Assembly (NCBI RefSeq): GCF_014204985.1
Contig: NZ_JACHMP010000001.1
Span: 7,722,931-7,786,930 of the forward strand
Source: Streptosporangium becharense
Lineage (GTDB): Bacteria; Actinomycetota; Actinomycetes; Streptosporangiales; Streptosporangiaceae
DNA: 64,000 bases
Direction: 5' to 3'
Shown here: positions 8,607 through 17,695 of the stretch, in pieces
Layout of the letters: every line of letters starts with the position of its first letter
Numbering within the stretch: the stretch's first letter is position 1
Program-made: the position numbers and the translations under genes
The notes under the pieces: generated by a model
Database searches by the model: none
What the model saw: only the letters and a program-made list of their open reading frames with translations
Told to the model about the DNA's origin: nothing

Positions 8607-9437
8607 GTGACGGCAGAGGGACGGCAACAGGTACGGGCCGGTGATCCGCTCCCCGGAGCGGGTCTGGACGCCGAGCGTATGCCGGGACACTGGCTGCTGG
8701 CCCGCCTGGGCAAGCGGGTGCTGCGGCCCGGTGGCGTGGAGCTGAGCCGGTGGATGCTCGACGCCCTGCGCGTCGAGCCTGCCGACCAGGTGGTGGAGCT
8801 GGCCCCCGGGCTGGGTGCCACCGCCCGGCTGGCCCTCTCCCGCGGCCCGGCCGGTTACGTCGGCGTCGACCGTGACAGCGCCGCCATCGCCACCCTGGCC
8901 CGCCTGCCACGGCCCGCGGCCACCCAGGTGCGATGGCACACCGGCGACGCCGCGAGCACCGGACTGCCCGGCGCGAGCGCGAGCGTGGTGTACGGGGAGG
9001 CCATGCTGACCATGCAGCCCGAGCCTGCCAAACGCCGGATCGTCGCCGAGGCGCACCGGTTGCTCGGCCCCGCCGGCCGGTACGGGATCCACGAGCTGTG
9101 CCTGGTGCCCGGCGACCTCGACCCGGTGCTCGCCGAGGAGATCAGGGCGGCGCTGTCCGAGGCGATCCACGTCGGCGCCCGCCCGCTGACGGTCCCCCAG
9201 TGGCGTGACCTGCTGACCGGGGCGGGCTTCACGGTCACCGCCGAGACCACCACCCCCATGCACCTGCTCGAACCGCGCCGGCTCATCGCCGACGAGGGCC
9301 TGGCGGGAGCGTTGGGGATCATCAGCCGGATGATGCGCGACGCCCCGTCCCGCCGCCGGGCCCTCCGGATGCGCGGCGTCTTCCGGCGCTACCGCGCGCA
9401 TCTGGCCGCGGTCGGCCTGGTCGCCGTCCGCGCCTGA
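8607..9437 (+). CDS. Class I SAM-dependent methyltransferase
   Basis: About 276 residues. Motif I is VVELAPGLGATARLAL, with the acidic motif II in GVDRDS; the later ...RLLGPAGRYGIHEL is the usual post-motif strand. The substrate is unknown. The GTG at 8607 has GGAGGT six bases upstream; an ATG at 8583 would place the ribosome site inside the gene. It forms a pair with the cupin gene 52 bases downstream and may respond to iron if the palindrome at 8561-8580 is a DtxR-type site. Confidence 0.8.
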   Translation: MTAEGRQQVRAGDPLPGAGLDAERMPGHWLLARLGKRVLRPGGVELSRWMLDALRVEPADQVVELAPGLGATARLALSRGPAGYVGVDRDSAAIATLARLPRPAATQVRWHTGDAASTGLPGASASVVYGEAMLTMQPEPAKRRIVAEAHRLLGPAGRYGIHELCLVPGDLDPVLAEEIRAALSEAIHVGARPLTVPQWRDLLTGAGFTVTAETTTPMHLLEPRRLIADEGLAGALGIISRMMRDAPSRRRALRMRGVFRRYRAHLAAVGLVAVRA

Positions 9438-9489
9438 CCACGAGAGACCCCACCCTCTCAGCGAAACCATCAGAACAAGGAGGAGTGAC

Positions 9490-9801
9490 ATGACCGCGAC
9501 CGTGATCGGCGATCTCACCGCGGAGCTGGAGATCCCCGCCGGCGGCACGCTCAGCCGGGTGCTGTACCGCGACGACCGCCTGCGCGTGGTCGGCTTCGCC
9601 TTCGACACCGGGCAGGAGCTCACCGAACACAGTTCGGCGCTGCCCGTCGTGATCCAGGTGGTCAAGGGCCGCCTGGAGCTCGAGCTCGGTGCGGACAAGG
9701 CCGAAGCGTCCCCGGGGACGTGGATCCACCTGCCGCCCCGGCTGCCGCACACGGTGCGGGCCACCGAGCCGACCGTCATGCTGCTGACCATGCTGTCCTG
9801 A
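9490..9801 (+). CDS. Single-domain cupin protein
   Basis: 103 residues, one cupin barrel. The first motif (TEHSSALPVVIQVVKGRLEL) has only one clear His and the second is PPRLPHTV, so a metal site could exist with reduced ligands. The start ATG follows AAGGAGGAGTGAC. The stop codon lies in the first of three 13-base tandem repeats. It probably works with the methyltransferase upstream. Confidence 0.8.
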   Translation: MTATVIGDLTAELEIPAGGTLSRVLYRDDRLRVVGFAFDTGQELTEHSSALPVVIQVVKGRLELELGADKAEASPGTWIHLPPRLPHTVRATEPTVMLLTMLS

Positions 9802-9830
9802 GCCGCTGTCCTGAGCCGCTGTCCTGAGCC
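9792..9830. repeat. Three perfect 13-bp tandem repeats
   Basis: GCTGTCCTGAGCC occurs three times in a row (9792, 9805, 9818). The cupin stop codon lies in the first copy, so copy-number change would leave the protein intact. Confidence 0.9.
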
Positions 9831-10077
9831 GTCCTGCCCGCTGCTCACCATGGCGCCGGGTCGGTCGCCCGCGCGGGATCACCCGGCGTCAACCCGCCGA
9901 TTCCGGTGCCGGTGGCCGGGCCGGCCACCCCGCGCGGGATCACCCGCCGAGGCGGCGGCACAGAAGCCGCGGCCGGCCGGGATCCGTGGCCGGCGCGTGG
10001 GCAGCCGGCCTGCCCATCGCACGGGCCACGCACCCGCCCGTACACCGGTCTCCCGTATGTGGGATATCCTCTCCGAT

Positions 10078-10674
10078 GTGAGAGAAGCCGAGAAGCTCGC
10101 GTCTCCCGCCCCGGGGCCGAGCGCTCTGGAGACCCGGCTGGCCGCCCGCCTGGCGGAGCTGCGGGTGCAGCGGGGCTGGTCGCTGGACGAGCTGGCCCGG
10201 CGCTCGGAGATCAGCCGGTCGACGCTGTCGAGGCTGGAGCGCGGGGAGATCAGTCCGACGGCGGCCCTGCTGGGCCGCCTGTGCACGGTCTACGAACGGC
10301 CGATGTCGCGGCTGCTGGCCGAGGTGGAGGCCGAACCGCCGCAGGTGGTGCGCGCCGGGACGCAGGCGGTGTGGCGGGATGAGCAGTCGGGGTTCGAACG
10401 CAGGTCGGTGTCCCCGCCGCATCCGGCCCTGCGCGGCGAGATCGTCGAAGGGATCCTGCGGCCGGGGGCGGACATCGCCTACGACGCGCCGCCGGTCGCG
10501 GGCCTGGAGCAGCACATCTGGGTGCTGGAGGGGACTCTGGAGGTCACCGTCGACGGCCACCTCCACGAGGTGGGGGCGGGAGACTGCCTGCGGTTCCGGC
10601 TGTGGGGCGGTTCACGGTTCCGTTGCCCGGGCCCCGGGCCGGTGCGCTACGCGTTGCTGGTCGTCCTGCCCTGA
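10078..10674 (+). CDS. XRE-family regulator with C-terminal cupin sensor
   Basis: About 198 residues. The helix-turn-helix is LAELRVQRGWSLDELARRSE plus ISRSTLSRLERGEISPTAAL; residues ~115-195 are a small cupin (GLEQHIWVLEGTLEVTVDGH). Such proteins sense small ligands and control adjacent metabolic or transport genes. The start is uncertain: the GTG at 10078 has no ribosome site but sits 7 bases after TATCCT, a plausible -10 box for a leaderless message; the ATG at 10057 is an alternative. A GNAT gene follows 40 bases downstream and is probably co-transcribed. Confidence 0.8.
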   Translation: MREAEKLASPAPGPSALETRLAARLAELRVQRGWSLDELARRSEISRSTLSRLERGEISPTAALLGRLCTVYERPMSRLLAEVEAEPPQVVRAGTQAVWRDEQSGFERRSVSPPHPALRGEIVEGILRPGADIAYDAPPVAGLEQHIWVLEGTLEVTVDGHLHEVGAGDCLRFRLWGGSRFRCPGPGPVRYALLVVLP

Positions 10675-10714
10675 CACTCCCCCGCCCGGCATTCATCACG
10701 GAAGGAAGCACTCC

Positions 10715-11251
10715 GTGCACACCATCGAGCGACTGTCCGCCGAGGAGTTCCCCGGCAGCGTCGACGGCCTCGCCGAGGTCCTGGTCGACGCCGTCGGCGA
10801 CGGAGCCTCCGTGGGCTTCCTGGCCCCCTTCGATCACGAGGCCGCCGCCGCCTGGTGGCGCGCGCAGGCACCGGCGGTGGCCGACGGCAGCCTCATCGTC
10901 TGGGCCTGCCGCGACGGCGGCGGCATCGACGCCACCGTCAGCCTGGCCCTGGCCGGCAAACCCAACGGCCGGCACCGCGCCGAGGTCGTCAAGCTGATGG
11001 TCCGCCGCGGCGCCCGCGGCCGGGGGCTGGCCCGTGCCCTGCTGGCGACCGCCGAAGCGACCGCCGCGGCGGCCGGGGTCACCCTCCTGCTCCTCGACAC
11101 CCAGACCGGCAGCACCGCGGAGCGGGTCTACCTCGCCGGCGGCTGGACCCGCTACGGGGTCGTCCCCGACTACGCCGCCGCCCCGGACGGTTCCCTGCAG
11201 AGCTGTAGTTTCTTCTACAAGCCGCTCACGCCCGTACCGGCCCTCTCCTGA
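10715..11251 (+). CDS. GNAT family N-acetyltransferase
   Basis: About 178 residues. The acetyl-CoA pyrophosphate loop is RRGARGRGLARALL, the GNAT motif A. The downstream strand LLLLDTQTGSTAERVYLAGG is motif B. The GTG start at 10715 follows GGAAGGA. With the upstream XRE-cupin regulator it forms a common two-gene arrangement in actinomycetes; the acceptor amine is unknown. Confidence 0.85.
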   Translation: MHTIERLSAEEFPGSVDGLAEVLVDAVGDGASVGFLAPFDHEAAAAWWRAQAPAVADGSLIVWACRDGGGIDATVSLALAGKPNGRHRAEVVKLMVRRGARGRGLARALLATAEATAAAAGVTLLLLDTQTGSTAERVYLAGGWTRYGVVPDYAAAPDGSLQSCSFFYKPLTPVPALS

Positions 11252-11290
11252 GCGCGCGGGCGACGGCACGCGGGGCCGGGGAGGCGGGGG

Positions 11291-11626
11291 TCAGCGCGGC
11301 GCGTCGTGCCCGGGTGCGGTGAAGGGGGCGGCGGAGACGACCGCCGAGACCGGCAGCGGCCCGTAGATGTGCGGGAACGTCTCGGGCACGTCGACGGCCG
11401 TCTCGAAGCGTACGTCCAGGCCGGCCGGGTCGATCACCAGCAGCACCAGGGGGTCGGTGACGTCGCGGTAGAAGCGTTCCACGACGCCGCACAACTGGTC
11501 GTGGTCGGCGCAGGCGTGGATGAAGCCCTCCTCCTCGAGGGTGCGGCCGATGCTGGACATCCGGTATTCGCCCGCCCGCCGGGCGTCGTCCCAGTCGGCG
11601 GCCAGGGCCAGGTGCAGTATGGTCAT
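11291..11626 (-). CDS. DUF952 family protein
   Basis: 111 residues. The sequence YRMSSIGRTLEEEGFIHACA, with later FPHIYGPLPVSAV, is characteristic of DUF952, a small single-domain family of unknown function. The gene is monocistronic and convergent with the GNAT gene. Confidence 0.85.
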   Translation of the reverse strand: MTILHLALAADWDDARRAGEYRMSSIGRTLEEEGFIHACADHDQLCGVVERFYRDVTDPLVLLVIDPAGLDVRFETAVDVPETFPHIYGPLPVSAVVSAAPFTAPGHDAPR

Positions 11627-11757
11627 GGCCCGTCATGATCGCATGGTGCGGCACCCGTCGCGTGACCACCGGGCGTCGCCGCCTCGGCGGGGCCCGGCGG
11701 ACGCGCTCCCCGTCCCCGCGGCGGGAGGTCGCCCCGCGCCGTCCGGTCCGGGGCCGC

Positions 11758-12084
11758 TCAGTGCGCGCCTCCGGCCAGGTTGAGCACCACGACCCCGCCG
11801 ATGATCAGGACGATGCCGGCGACCTTGGTCAGGGTGATCGTCTCTCCCAGGAACAGCGCGCCGATCGCGGCGACGGCCGCGGTGCCCACCCCGGACCAGA
11901 CGGCGTAGGCGGTGCCGACCTCCATCTGCAGCTTCAGCGCCTGGCCCAGCAGCAGGAACGCCGTGACGTACCCGGCGACGACGACGGCCGACCAGCCCTT
12001 GTGCGCGAACCCGTCGCTCAGTTTCAGCGAGGTGGTCGCCAGGATCTCCGCGACGATCGCCCCCGCCAGCATCAGCCACGCCAT
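11758..12084 (-). CDS. Small multidrug resistance (SMR) transporter
   Basis: 108 residues and four membrane helices, the normal size for EmrE/QacE/Gdx proteins that exchange cations or guanidinium for protons. The membrane-embedded Glu is in AGAIVAEILATTSLK (Glu ~13); GTAYAVWSGVGTA is the conserved helix-3 motif and GETITLTKVAGIVLIIGGVV the last helix. I chose the ATG at 12084 with GGGAG upstream; longer in-frame extensions lack membrane character. Confidence 0.87.
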   Translation of the reverse strand: MAWLMLAGAIVAEILATTSLKLSDGFAHKGWSAVVVAGYVTAFLLLGQALKLQMEVGTAYAVWSGVGTAAVAAIGALFLGETITLTKVAGIVLIIGGVVVLNLAGGAH

Positions 12085-12206
12085 GAACGCTCCCAAACTA
12101 GTACATTCACCTCGATTTATTCTTCCAGCCGATCCCCCGCGGCGCGCCGGCCCGCGTTCGGCGCTCCGGTTGCGAGGGGTGTCGAAAACGTGTTCCACTG
12201 AGCCGT

Positions 12207-13169
12207 ATGCCATGGGACGCGCCTCCGCTGCTCGCCGCCCCGGCCGATGTCAGGCCGCGCGTCGAGCGCTCCGCAGTGACCCGGGTCCACGGCGCGCTGA
12301 CCTGTTACGAGGTGCAGGCGCGCACCGCGCTGGAGCACACTCACGACGGGTGGGCGGTCAGCCCCTACCGCGGCTGCGCCCAGGCCTGCCGCTACTGCGC
12401 GGTCCGCCGCGGCCACCGCTATCTGGGGCTGGACGCCGAGACCGACTTCGACTCGCGGATCGTGGTGCGCACCAACATCGCCCGGCGGCTGCGCGCGGAG
12501 CTGACCACGCGCTGGGACGGCGAGCACGTGACCGTGGGCGTGGGCGGCGACTGCTACCAGGGCGCCGAGGAGATCTACCGGCTGATGCCCGGTGTCGTCA
12601 CCGCGCTGCGCGAGGCCGGGGCACCGTTCACCGTCCACACCAAGAGCCGGCTGATCCTGCGCGACGCCGACCTGCTGGCCGCCACCCCCGGCACCGGAGT
12701 GGTGGTGTCGGTGGCCTTCGTCGACGACCGGATCCGGCGTACCGTCGAACCCGGCGCGCACAGTGCCCAGCGACGCCTGGAACTGGTCGCCGAGCTCAAC
12801 GAGCGCGGCGTGCCGTGCGGCGTGGCGATGGCGCCGATCCTGCCGCTGCTGACCGACTCCCCCGACCAGCTGGCCGCGACCGTGCGCCGGATCGCGGACG
12901 CCGGCTCGGTCAGCCTCACCCCGCACGTGCTGCGCCTGCCGCCCGGTGCCCGCGAGTGGTACCTGGCCTGGCTCGGCGAGCACCATCCCGGCCTGGTCGC
13001 CCGCTACACCGAGCTGTACGGCCACGGTCCCGACGCCGACCCCGGTTACGTGGGCCGCATCACCGGTCAGGTCCTGCAACTGGCCGCCCGTTACGGCATG
13101 GGCGCCACCCGGCCCGAACAGCCCCTGCCGCTGGCGCTGCCCCGGCAGGCCCAGCTCACCCTGTTGTGA
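12207..13169 (+). CDS. Rv2578c-family radical SAM protein
   Basis: 320 residues. The 4Fe-4S motif CxxxCxxC is seen as CAQACRYC in SPYRGCAQACRYCAVRRGHR, resembling spore-photoproduct-lyase-like enzymes. The sequence matches the actinobacterial Rv2578c family in layout (VGVGGDCYQGAEEIYRLMPG). The substrate is unknown. It appears to start at ATG 12207 without a ribosome site, so it may be leaderless. The gene diverges from the SMR pump and ends before a strong bidirectional hairpin. Confidence 0.83.
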   Translation: MPWDAPPLLAAPADVRPRVERSAVTRVHGALTCYEVQARTALEHTHDGWAVSPYRGCAQACRYCAVRRGHRYLGLDAETDFDSRIVVRTNIARRLRAELTTRWDGEHVTVGVGGDCYQGAEEIYRLMPGVVTALREAGAPFTVHTKSRLILRDADLLAATPGTGVVVSVAFVDDRIRRTVEPGAHSAQRRLELVAELNERGVPCGVAMAPILPLLTDSPDQLAATVRRIADAGSVSLTPHVLRLPPGAREWYLAWLGEHHPGLVARYTELYGHGPDADPGYVGRITGQVLQLAARYGMGATRPEQPLPLALPRQAQLTLL

Positions 13170-13363
13170 TCCGCCGTCGGCCCGCGGCCGACCACGAGCC
13201 GATCGGCCTTCGAGGAGGATCGGTCCGAACTTCGGCGCTACCGCGCACGGCGATGCGGCCGCCGTCCGCCAGGGGCGTCCGCATGCGGGCCGGCCCGGCG
13301 AACCTCCCCGGGGCCCGCACCGACCACAGCGCGGGCCCGATCCCGCGGACCGTCCCGCACGGC

Positions 13364-13397
13364 ACGGGGGGGCGGGCCGCACCGGCCCGCCCCCCGT
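13364..13397. terminator. GC-rich hairpin between convergent genes
   Basis: ACGGGGGGGCGGGCC pairs with GGCCCGCCCCCCGT around a five-base loop, with one bulged G. It separates the radical SAM gene from the convergent L,D-transpeptidase gene and can serve both. Confidence 0.7.
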
Positions 13398-13423
13398 CTG
13401 TCCCTGCCTCGGCGCCGCGGCGC

Positions 13424-14617
13424 TCAGGCCAGTGCGCTGCCCTTCTTCCACTGGCTGAACGACAGCTCCCAGTAGCTCCAGCCGTTGTTCCACTCGATCT
13501 TCCGGTCGGTGCCGGTGATCTTGATGACGTCACCGCGCTGGACCTGCTCGTAGAACCACTTGGCCTGGTCGGGCCGGGCGTTGATGCACCCGTGGCTGAC
13601 GTTCTGGCGGCCCTGTGCCCAGACGTTGTTGAGCGCGTGGACGTACTCGCCGCTGTTGGAGAAGCGGACCGCATGGTTGATCATGAGGTCGTAGTAGCCG
13701 GGGTCGCCCTTCTTACGCCCCGGGGAGATCATGCGCTCGGGGTTGGCCTTGCCCATCGCCAGGTGGATGCCGCTGGTGGTGGTGTACTCGCGGGTGCTGG
13801 CGTTGCCCGCGCTGATGAGCATGGTCTGCACGACCTTGCCGTCGCGCTTGACGATCATCTTGTGCTTGCGGGTGTCGACCGTGGAGATCTGCGCCGCGCC
13901 GATCCGCAGGACCTTGGTGATGTCCTTGACCCCGTACATGTCCTTGCCGCCCTGCACGCCCTTGAGGCGGGCGGTGAAGACCACCTTCTGGTGCGGCTGC
14001 CAGAACTTCGCGGTCCGGTAGATGACGGTGGTGTCGTTCACCCACCGCCACGCCCCCTGGTGGGGCTTGTCCGACTTGACCTGCAGTGACTTCTCCACTG
14101 CGGCCTTGTTGGTGATCTGCTGGTTGAAGGTGACGATGATCGGCGCCCCCACGCCGATCTTCTCCCCCTTGACGGCCGGGGTGACGTCGGCGACCTCCAG
14201 CTCGCGCTTGGGCTTGAGCGTGCTGAAGGACGCCTCGGCGGTCGTGCCGTCGACCGCGCGCGCCGCCACGGTGTAAGCGCTGGCGGGCATCATCGGGACC
14301 GACGAGGTCCACCGGGTGCGCTCGGCGTCGAAGTCACCCTCCAGCACGTGGTCGCCGCTCTTGACGACGACCTCCTCCAGGGCACCGCCGGTCGCGGTCA
14401 CCACGACCTTCTTGTCCGGCCGCACGGTCGTGCTGCCCTCGGCGGGGCTGATCTTGATCGCTGCGGCGGTCGGTGCACCGGAGGTGGTCGCCTCCGAGCC
14501 GGCGGGGGAGCCGGCCGCGGGCACGCGTTCGGGCCCTCCCGAGCAGGACACGGTCAACACGGCGACGGTCGCTACGGCCAGACCGGCCAGCGGTGTCCTG
14601 AAAGCTCGGCGCTCCAT
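13424..14617 (-). CDS. L,D-transpeptidase lipoprotein (Ig-like domains plus YkuD)
   Basis: 397 residues. A signal peptide ends in a lipobox (LTVSC, Cys ~23). Two Ig-like domains (~60-240) precede a YkuD catalytic domain (~245-370) with the active-site motif HGCIN in NVSHGCINARPDQAKWFYEQ. These enzymes make 3-3 cross-links in peptidoglycan outside the membrane and resist many beta-lactams; the layout matches mycobacterial LdtMt2. I chose ATG 14617 over longer in-frame starts because it gives a proper signal peptide. Confidence 0.9.
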   Translation of the reverse strand: MERRAFRTPLAGLAVATVAVLTVSCSGGPERVPAAGSPAGSEATTSGAPTAAAIKISPAEGSTTVRPDKKVVVTATGGALEEVVVKSGDHVLEGDFDAERTRWTSSVPMMPASAYTVAARAVDGTTAEASFSTLKPKRELEVADVTPAVKGEKIGVGAPIIVTFNQQITNKAAVEKSLQVKSDKPHQGAWRWVNDTTVIYRTAKFWQPHQKVVFTARLKGVQGGKDMYGVKDITKVLRIGAAQISTVDTRKHKMIVKRDGKVVQTMLISAGNASTREYTTTSGIHLAMGKANPERMISPGRKKGDPGYYDLMINHAVRFSNSGEYVHALNNVWAQGRQNVSHGCINARPDQAKWFYEQVQRGDVIKITGTDRKIEWNNGWSYWELSFSQWKKGSALA

Positions 14618-14999
14618 GGTCAGCAATCTCTCTCCCCCATTGCAGCAAACTGCATATAAAACACTAATGGGAGATGCATGATGACTGCACATGGTTGCGC
14701 CCGGTTCGATAACGTTTGGGTCTCTTCTTAAAGCCGATAACATGCCGCCCCCAGGCTGGGGGTAGACCACCGCGTCACCCCCCGGTTTCGAGGGTGAGGA
14801 GGACGACCGCCACCGGGTCGTCGTCCCCGGCACGCGGCGCAGGGGCGCGGGTCTCCCGATTCGGAGGCGTCGGCCGAGCGGTGCGACGCGGGGCTCACAG
14901 GCGGTCGCCCGCCGTCCCTCCGGCCCGCGCCGGTCCCTTCCACCGTCGTCCCTGGTAGCGGGATAGGGTGGGTTCTCGCTCTCGAAACGGAAGCTCTGG
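14618..14999. other. Intergenic region, no gene found
   Basis: Divergent space between the L,D-transpeptidase and SpoIIE phosphatase genes. The first half is relatively AT-rich (TTTTATATGC near 14650 on the minus strand) and may hold the transpeptidase promoter; CGATAAC occurs twice, at about 14707 and 14735. No coding pattern is seen. Confidence 0.6.
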
Positions 15000-16640
15000 G
15001 TGATGACAGGACTTCGTCCGGCCAGTCATGGTGTCGACCAGGTGAGAGCCGGCCCCTTCCCCGAGGCGCCCGGCGAGGACCTGCTGCGCGCGATCATCGA
15101 GGCCGGCGGCGAGGGGGTCGTCCTGTGCGGCCCGGACGACATCGTGGTCATGACCAACGCGGCCGCCGCGCGGATGGTGCCCGGCATACGGCCCGGCCGC
15201 CCCGTGACCGGCGGCGAGACCGCCTCCCTGTTCGGCCCCGGCTACCCCGAGGGTGAGAGCCGCGAGGCCGCCCACGGGCCGCTCCGCCTCCGGATCCGCC
15301 ACGAGGTGTTCGGCATCGCCCACCGTGCCTGGTACCTGCGTGACGTCACCGACGAGACGGCCCGCGCCGATGCGGCGCTCGCCGAGGGCAGACGCACCGC
15401 GTTCCTCATAGAGGCCGGGCGCCGGTTGGCGGCTTCGCTCAACACGCGGCGGTGTGCCCGCGCCACTGTAGAACTGGCCGTGCCCTTCCTCGCCGACATC
15501 GCCATGGTGGTGCTGCCGCCCAGCGGGCGACGCAATGTCCAGTGGCTGCGCCGCACCGGCGACGGCCCGTTGCAGGAGGGCTCCGTCCCCGTCACCGCCA
15601 CCGTCGGCGTGCCGGGCCTGGCCGAGTCGCTGGCCGGATTCCCACCCGTGCCCAGCCGCTGGCTCGACCCCGGTCAGGTGCCCGACTGGGTGCTGCCCGA
15701 GGGGTTCGGGTCGGCCGGTCACCTGCTGGTCACCCCGCTGCCCGGCAACGGCGTCCCCGCCGGGGCCCTGGTGCTCGCCCGCCACGAGGGCGGCCCGGCC
15801 TTCGACGAGGAGTCCGAGACCCTGGTACGGCTCTTCGCCTCCCGCGCCGGGGCGGCCATCTCCGCCGCAGCCCTCTACCAGGAGCAGAGCGCCACCACGG
15901 CCGTTCTGAGCGGCCACCTGCTCCGGCCGGACCTGCCCGTCCTCGACGGCCTGGAGCTCGCCGGCTCGCTGCGCGCCGCCCAGCACGCCGGGCTCATCGG
16001 CGGTGACTTCTACGACGTCTACCTGCCCGACTCCGAAGGCAGCGGCGGGCCGCTGCTGGTGCTGGGCGACGTCTGCGGCAAAGGCGCCGGCGCCGCCGTA
16101 CTGGCCGGGCAGGTGCGTCACGCCCTGCGCACGCTCCTGCTGCTGGAGGACCGGCCCGAGCGGCTGGTGCCGCTGCTCAACCGCTCCCTGCTGGCCTCCA
16201 CCGCCCCCAACTCCTACGTCACCCTGGCGTTGGGCACCGTCGAGACCGACGGCGACGGGCACGTGCTGATGAACCTGTCCGTGGCCGGGCACCCCGCCCC
16301 GCTGATCCTGCGCGCGGACGGAACCGTGGAGGAGGCCCCGGTCCGCGGCTCCATGCTCGGCGCGCTGAGGAAGATCGTGGTCGACGTCGTCACCCTCGAC
16401 CTGGCCCCCGGGGAGATGTGCCTGTTCTACAGCGACGGCATCACCGAGGCCTTCGGCGGCCCCTCAGGCCGGGAGATGTACGGCACCCAGCGGCTCAAGA
16501 CCGCCCTGGCCACGTGCGCGGGCATGCCGGTCGCCGCGGTGGTCGAGCGGCTGGAGCAGCTCAGCACCGCCTGGCTGGCCGGCGACATCCAGGACGACCG
16601 GGCGCTGCTGGCCGTGCAGGCGAGGGCGGTGGGGCGATGA
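15000..16640 (+). CDS. PAS/GAF-SpoIIE (PP2C) protein phosphatase
   Basis: 546 residues. A PAS-like N-terminus (~20-125), a GAF domain (~130-300) and a C-terminal SpoIIE/RsbU phosphatase (~320-545). Metal-binding motifs are visible: GGDFYDVY, GDVCGKGAGAAVLA, YSDGITEAFGG and DIQDDRALL. Such enzymes dephosphorylate STAS antagonists in partner-switching circuits that free a sigma factor. The gene overlaps the next by ATGA, and a STAS protein follows. Starts at GTG 15000 and ATG 15003 are equivalent. Confidence 0.88.
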   Translation: MMTGLRPASHGVDQVRAGPFPEAPGEDLLRAIIEAGGEGVVLCGPDDIVVMTNAAAARMVPGIRPGRPVTGGETASLFGPGYPEGESREAAHGPLRLRIRHEVFGIAHRAWYLRDVTDETARADAALAEGRRTAFLIEAGRRLAASLNTRRCARATVELAVPFLADIAMVVLPPSGRRNVQWLRRTGDGPLQEGSVPVTATVGVPGLAESLAGFPPVPSRWLDPGQVPDWVLPEGFGSAGHLLVTPLPGNGVPAGALVLARHEGGPAFDEESETLVRLFASRAGAAISAAALYQEQSATTAVLSGHLLRPDLPVLDGLELAGSLRAAQHAGLIGGDFYDVYLPDSEGSGGPLLVLGDVCGKGAGAAVLAGQVRHALRTLLLLEDRPERLVPLLNRSLLASTAPNSYVTLALGTVETDGDGHVLMNLSVAGHPAPLILRADGTVEEAPVRGSMLGALRKIVVDVVTLDLAPGEMCLFYSDGITEAFGGPSGREMYGTQRLKTALATCAGMPVAAVVERLEQLSTAWLAGDIQDDRALLAVQARAVGR

Positions 16641-17689
16641 GTTCCGTCCTCCTCGCCGTCACCGACCTGCGCACGGCCGGTGAGGCGTACCTGGAGCACA
16701 TCGGCCGGGCCGACGAGTACGGCGCCGTCGACCTGGTGCTGTCCCTGCTCGACGGCGGCGTCCCCGCCGAGCGGCTGCTGCTGGAGCTCATCGCGCCCGC
16801 GCAGCGGCGCGTCGGCGAGCTGTGGGCGGCCAACGAGTGGTCGGTCGCCCGAGAGCACGGCGCCACGGCCGTCAGCGACCGGGCGGTCGCCGCCATCGCC
16901 GCCCGCGCGCGCACCGCCCCCACCCGCGGGCGGGTGACCGTGGCCTGCACCGACGGCGAGTACCACGCGCTGCCCACCCGGCTGCTGGCCGAGGTGCTGC
17001 GCCTGCGCGGCTGGCAGGTCGACTTCCTCGGCGCCAGCGTGCCCGGCCCGCACCTGATCACCCACCTGCACCAGACCGGGCCCGACGCCGTCGCGCTGGG
17101 CTGTGCCCTGGCCACCCGCCTGCCCCGGGCACACGCCACGCTGACCGCCTGCCAGGCCGTGGGCGTGCCCGTCATGGCGGGCGGTGCCGGCTTCGGCACC
17201 GACGGCCGCTTCGCCCGGCTGCTGGGCGCCGACGCCTGGGCCCCCACCGCCGACGCCGCAGCCGACCACCTCGACCGCGGCCTGCCCGGCTTCCCCGAGC
17301 CCAGGCAGGCCCTGGGCCACCTGGCCGACGAGGAGTACACCCAGCTGGTCCGCCGCCGCGGAGAGCTGATCGGCCGGGTGATGACCGTCCTGGCCGGGGC
17401 CTACCCGCCGATGGCCGCCTACCGCGACGACCAGCTCGACGCCACCGCCGACGACCTCGGCCACATCGTCGACTTCCTCGCCGCCGCCCTGTACGTCGAC
17501 GACGCCCCGGTGTTCACCGAGTTCGTCGGCTGGACCGGCGGCGTGCTGGCCGCCCGCGGCGTTCCCCCCGAGGCGCTGGGAGTGGGGCTGCGCATCTTCC
17601 ACGACGAACTGCGAGACTTCCCTCGTGCCCGTCACCTGCTGGTTCAGGGGATCGAGGCGGCGCACCCCGACACCGACTTGGAGATCTGA
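16637..17689 (+). CDS. B12-binding sensor protein
   Basis: About 350 residues. A helical cap (~15-95) precedes a Rossmann B12-binding domain (~100-220) with GEYHALP in place of the classic DxHxxG; the His could be the lower axial ligand. VMAGGAGFGTDGRFARLLGA is the nucleotide-tail end of the fold. Residues ~235-350 form an extra helical domain like RsbR-type sensor regions. Sitting between a SpoIIE phosphatase and a STAS protein, it is probably an input module, perhaps sensing light or B12 in the manner of CarH; that role is inferred. Confidence 0.82.
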   Translation: MSSVLLAVTDLRTAGEAYLEHIGRADEYGAVDLVLSLLDGGVPAERLLLELIAPAQRRVGELWAANEWSVAREHGATAVSDRAVAAIAARARTAPTRGRVTVACTDGEYHALPTRLLAEVLRLRGWQVDFLGASVPGPHLITHLHQTGPDAVALGCALATRLPRAHATLTACQAVGVPVMAGGAGFGTDGRFARLLGADAWAPTADAAADHLDRGLPGFPEPRQALGHLADEEYTQLVRRRGELIGRVMTVLAGAYPPMAAYRDDQLDATADDLGHIVDFLAAALYVDDAPVFTEFVGWTGGVLAARGVPPEALGVGLRIFHDELRDFPRARHLLVQGIEAAHPDTDLEI

Positions 17690-17695
17690 CGATAG

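Noticed and set aside
10061..10068. GGATATCC as an operator of the XRE-cupin gene
   Set aside because: An 8-bp palindrome alone is common by chance, and it overlaps the presumed -10 box; not enough to call.
13424..14833. Longer L,D-transpeptidase starting near 14833
   Set aside because: The extra 72 residues precede the signal peptide and cross the AT-rich promoter region; ATG 14617 gives a proper lipoprotein.
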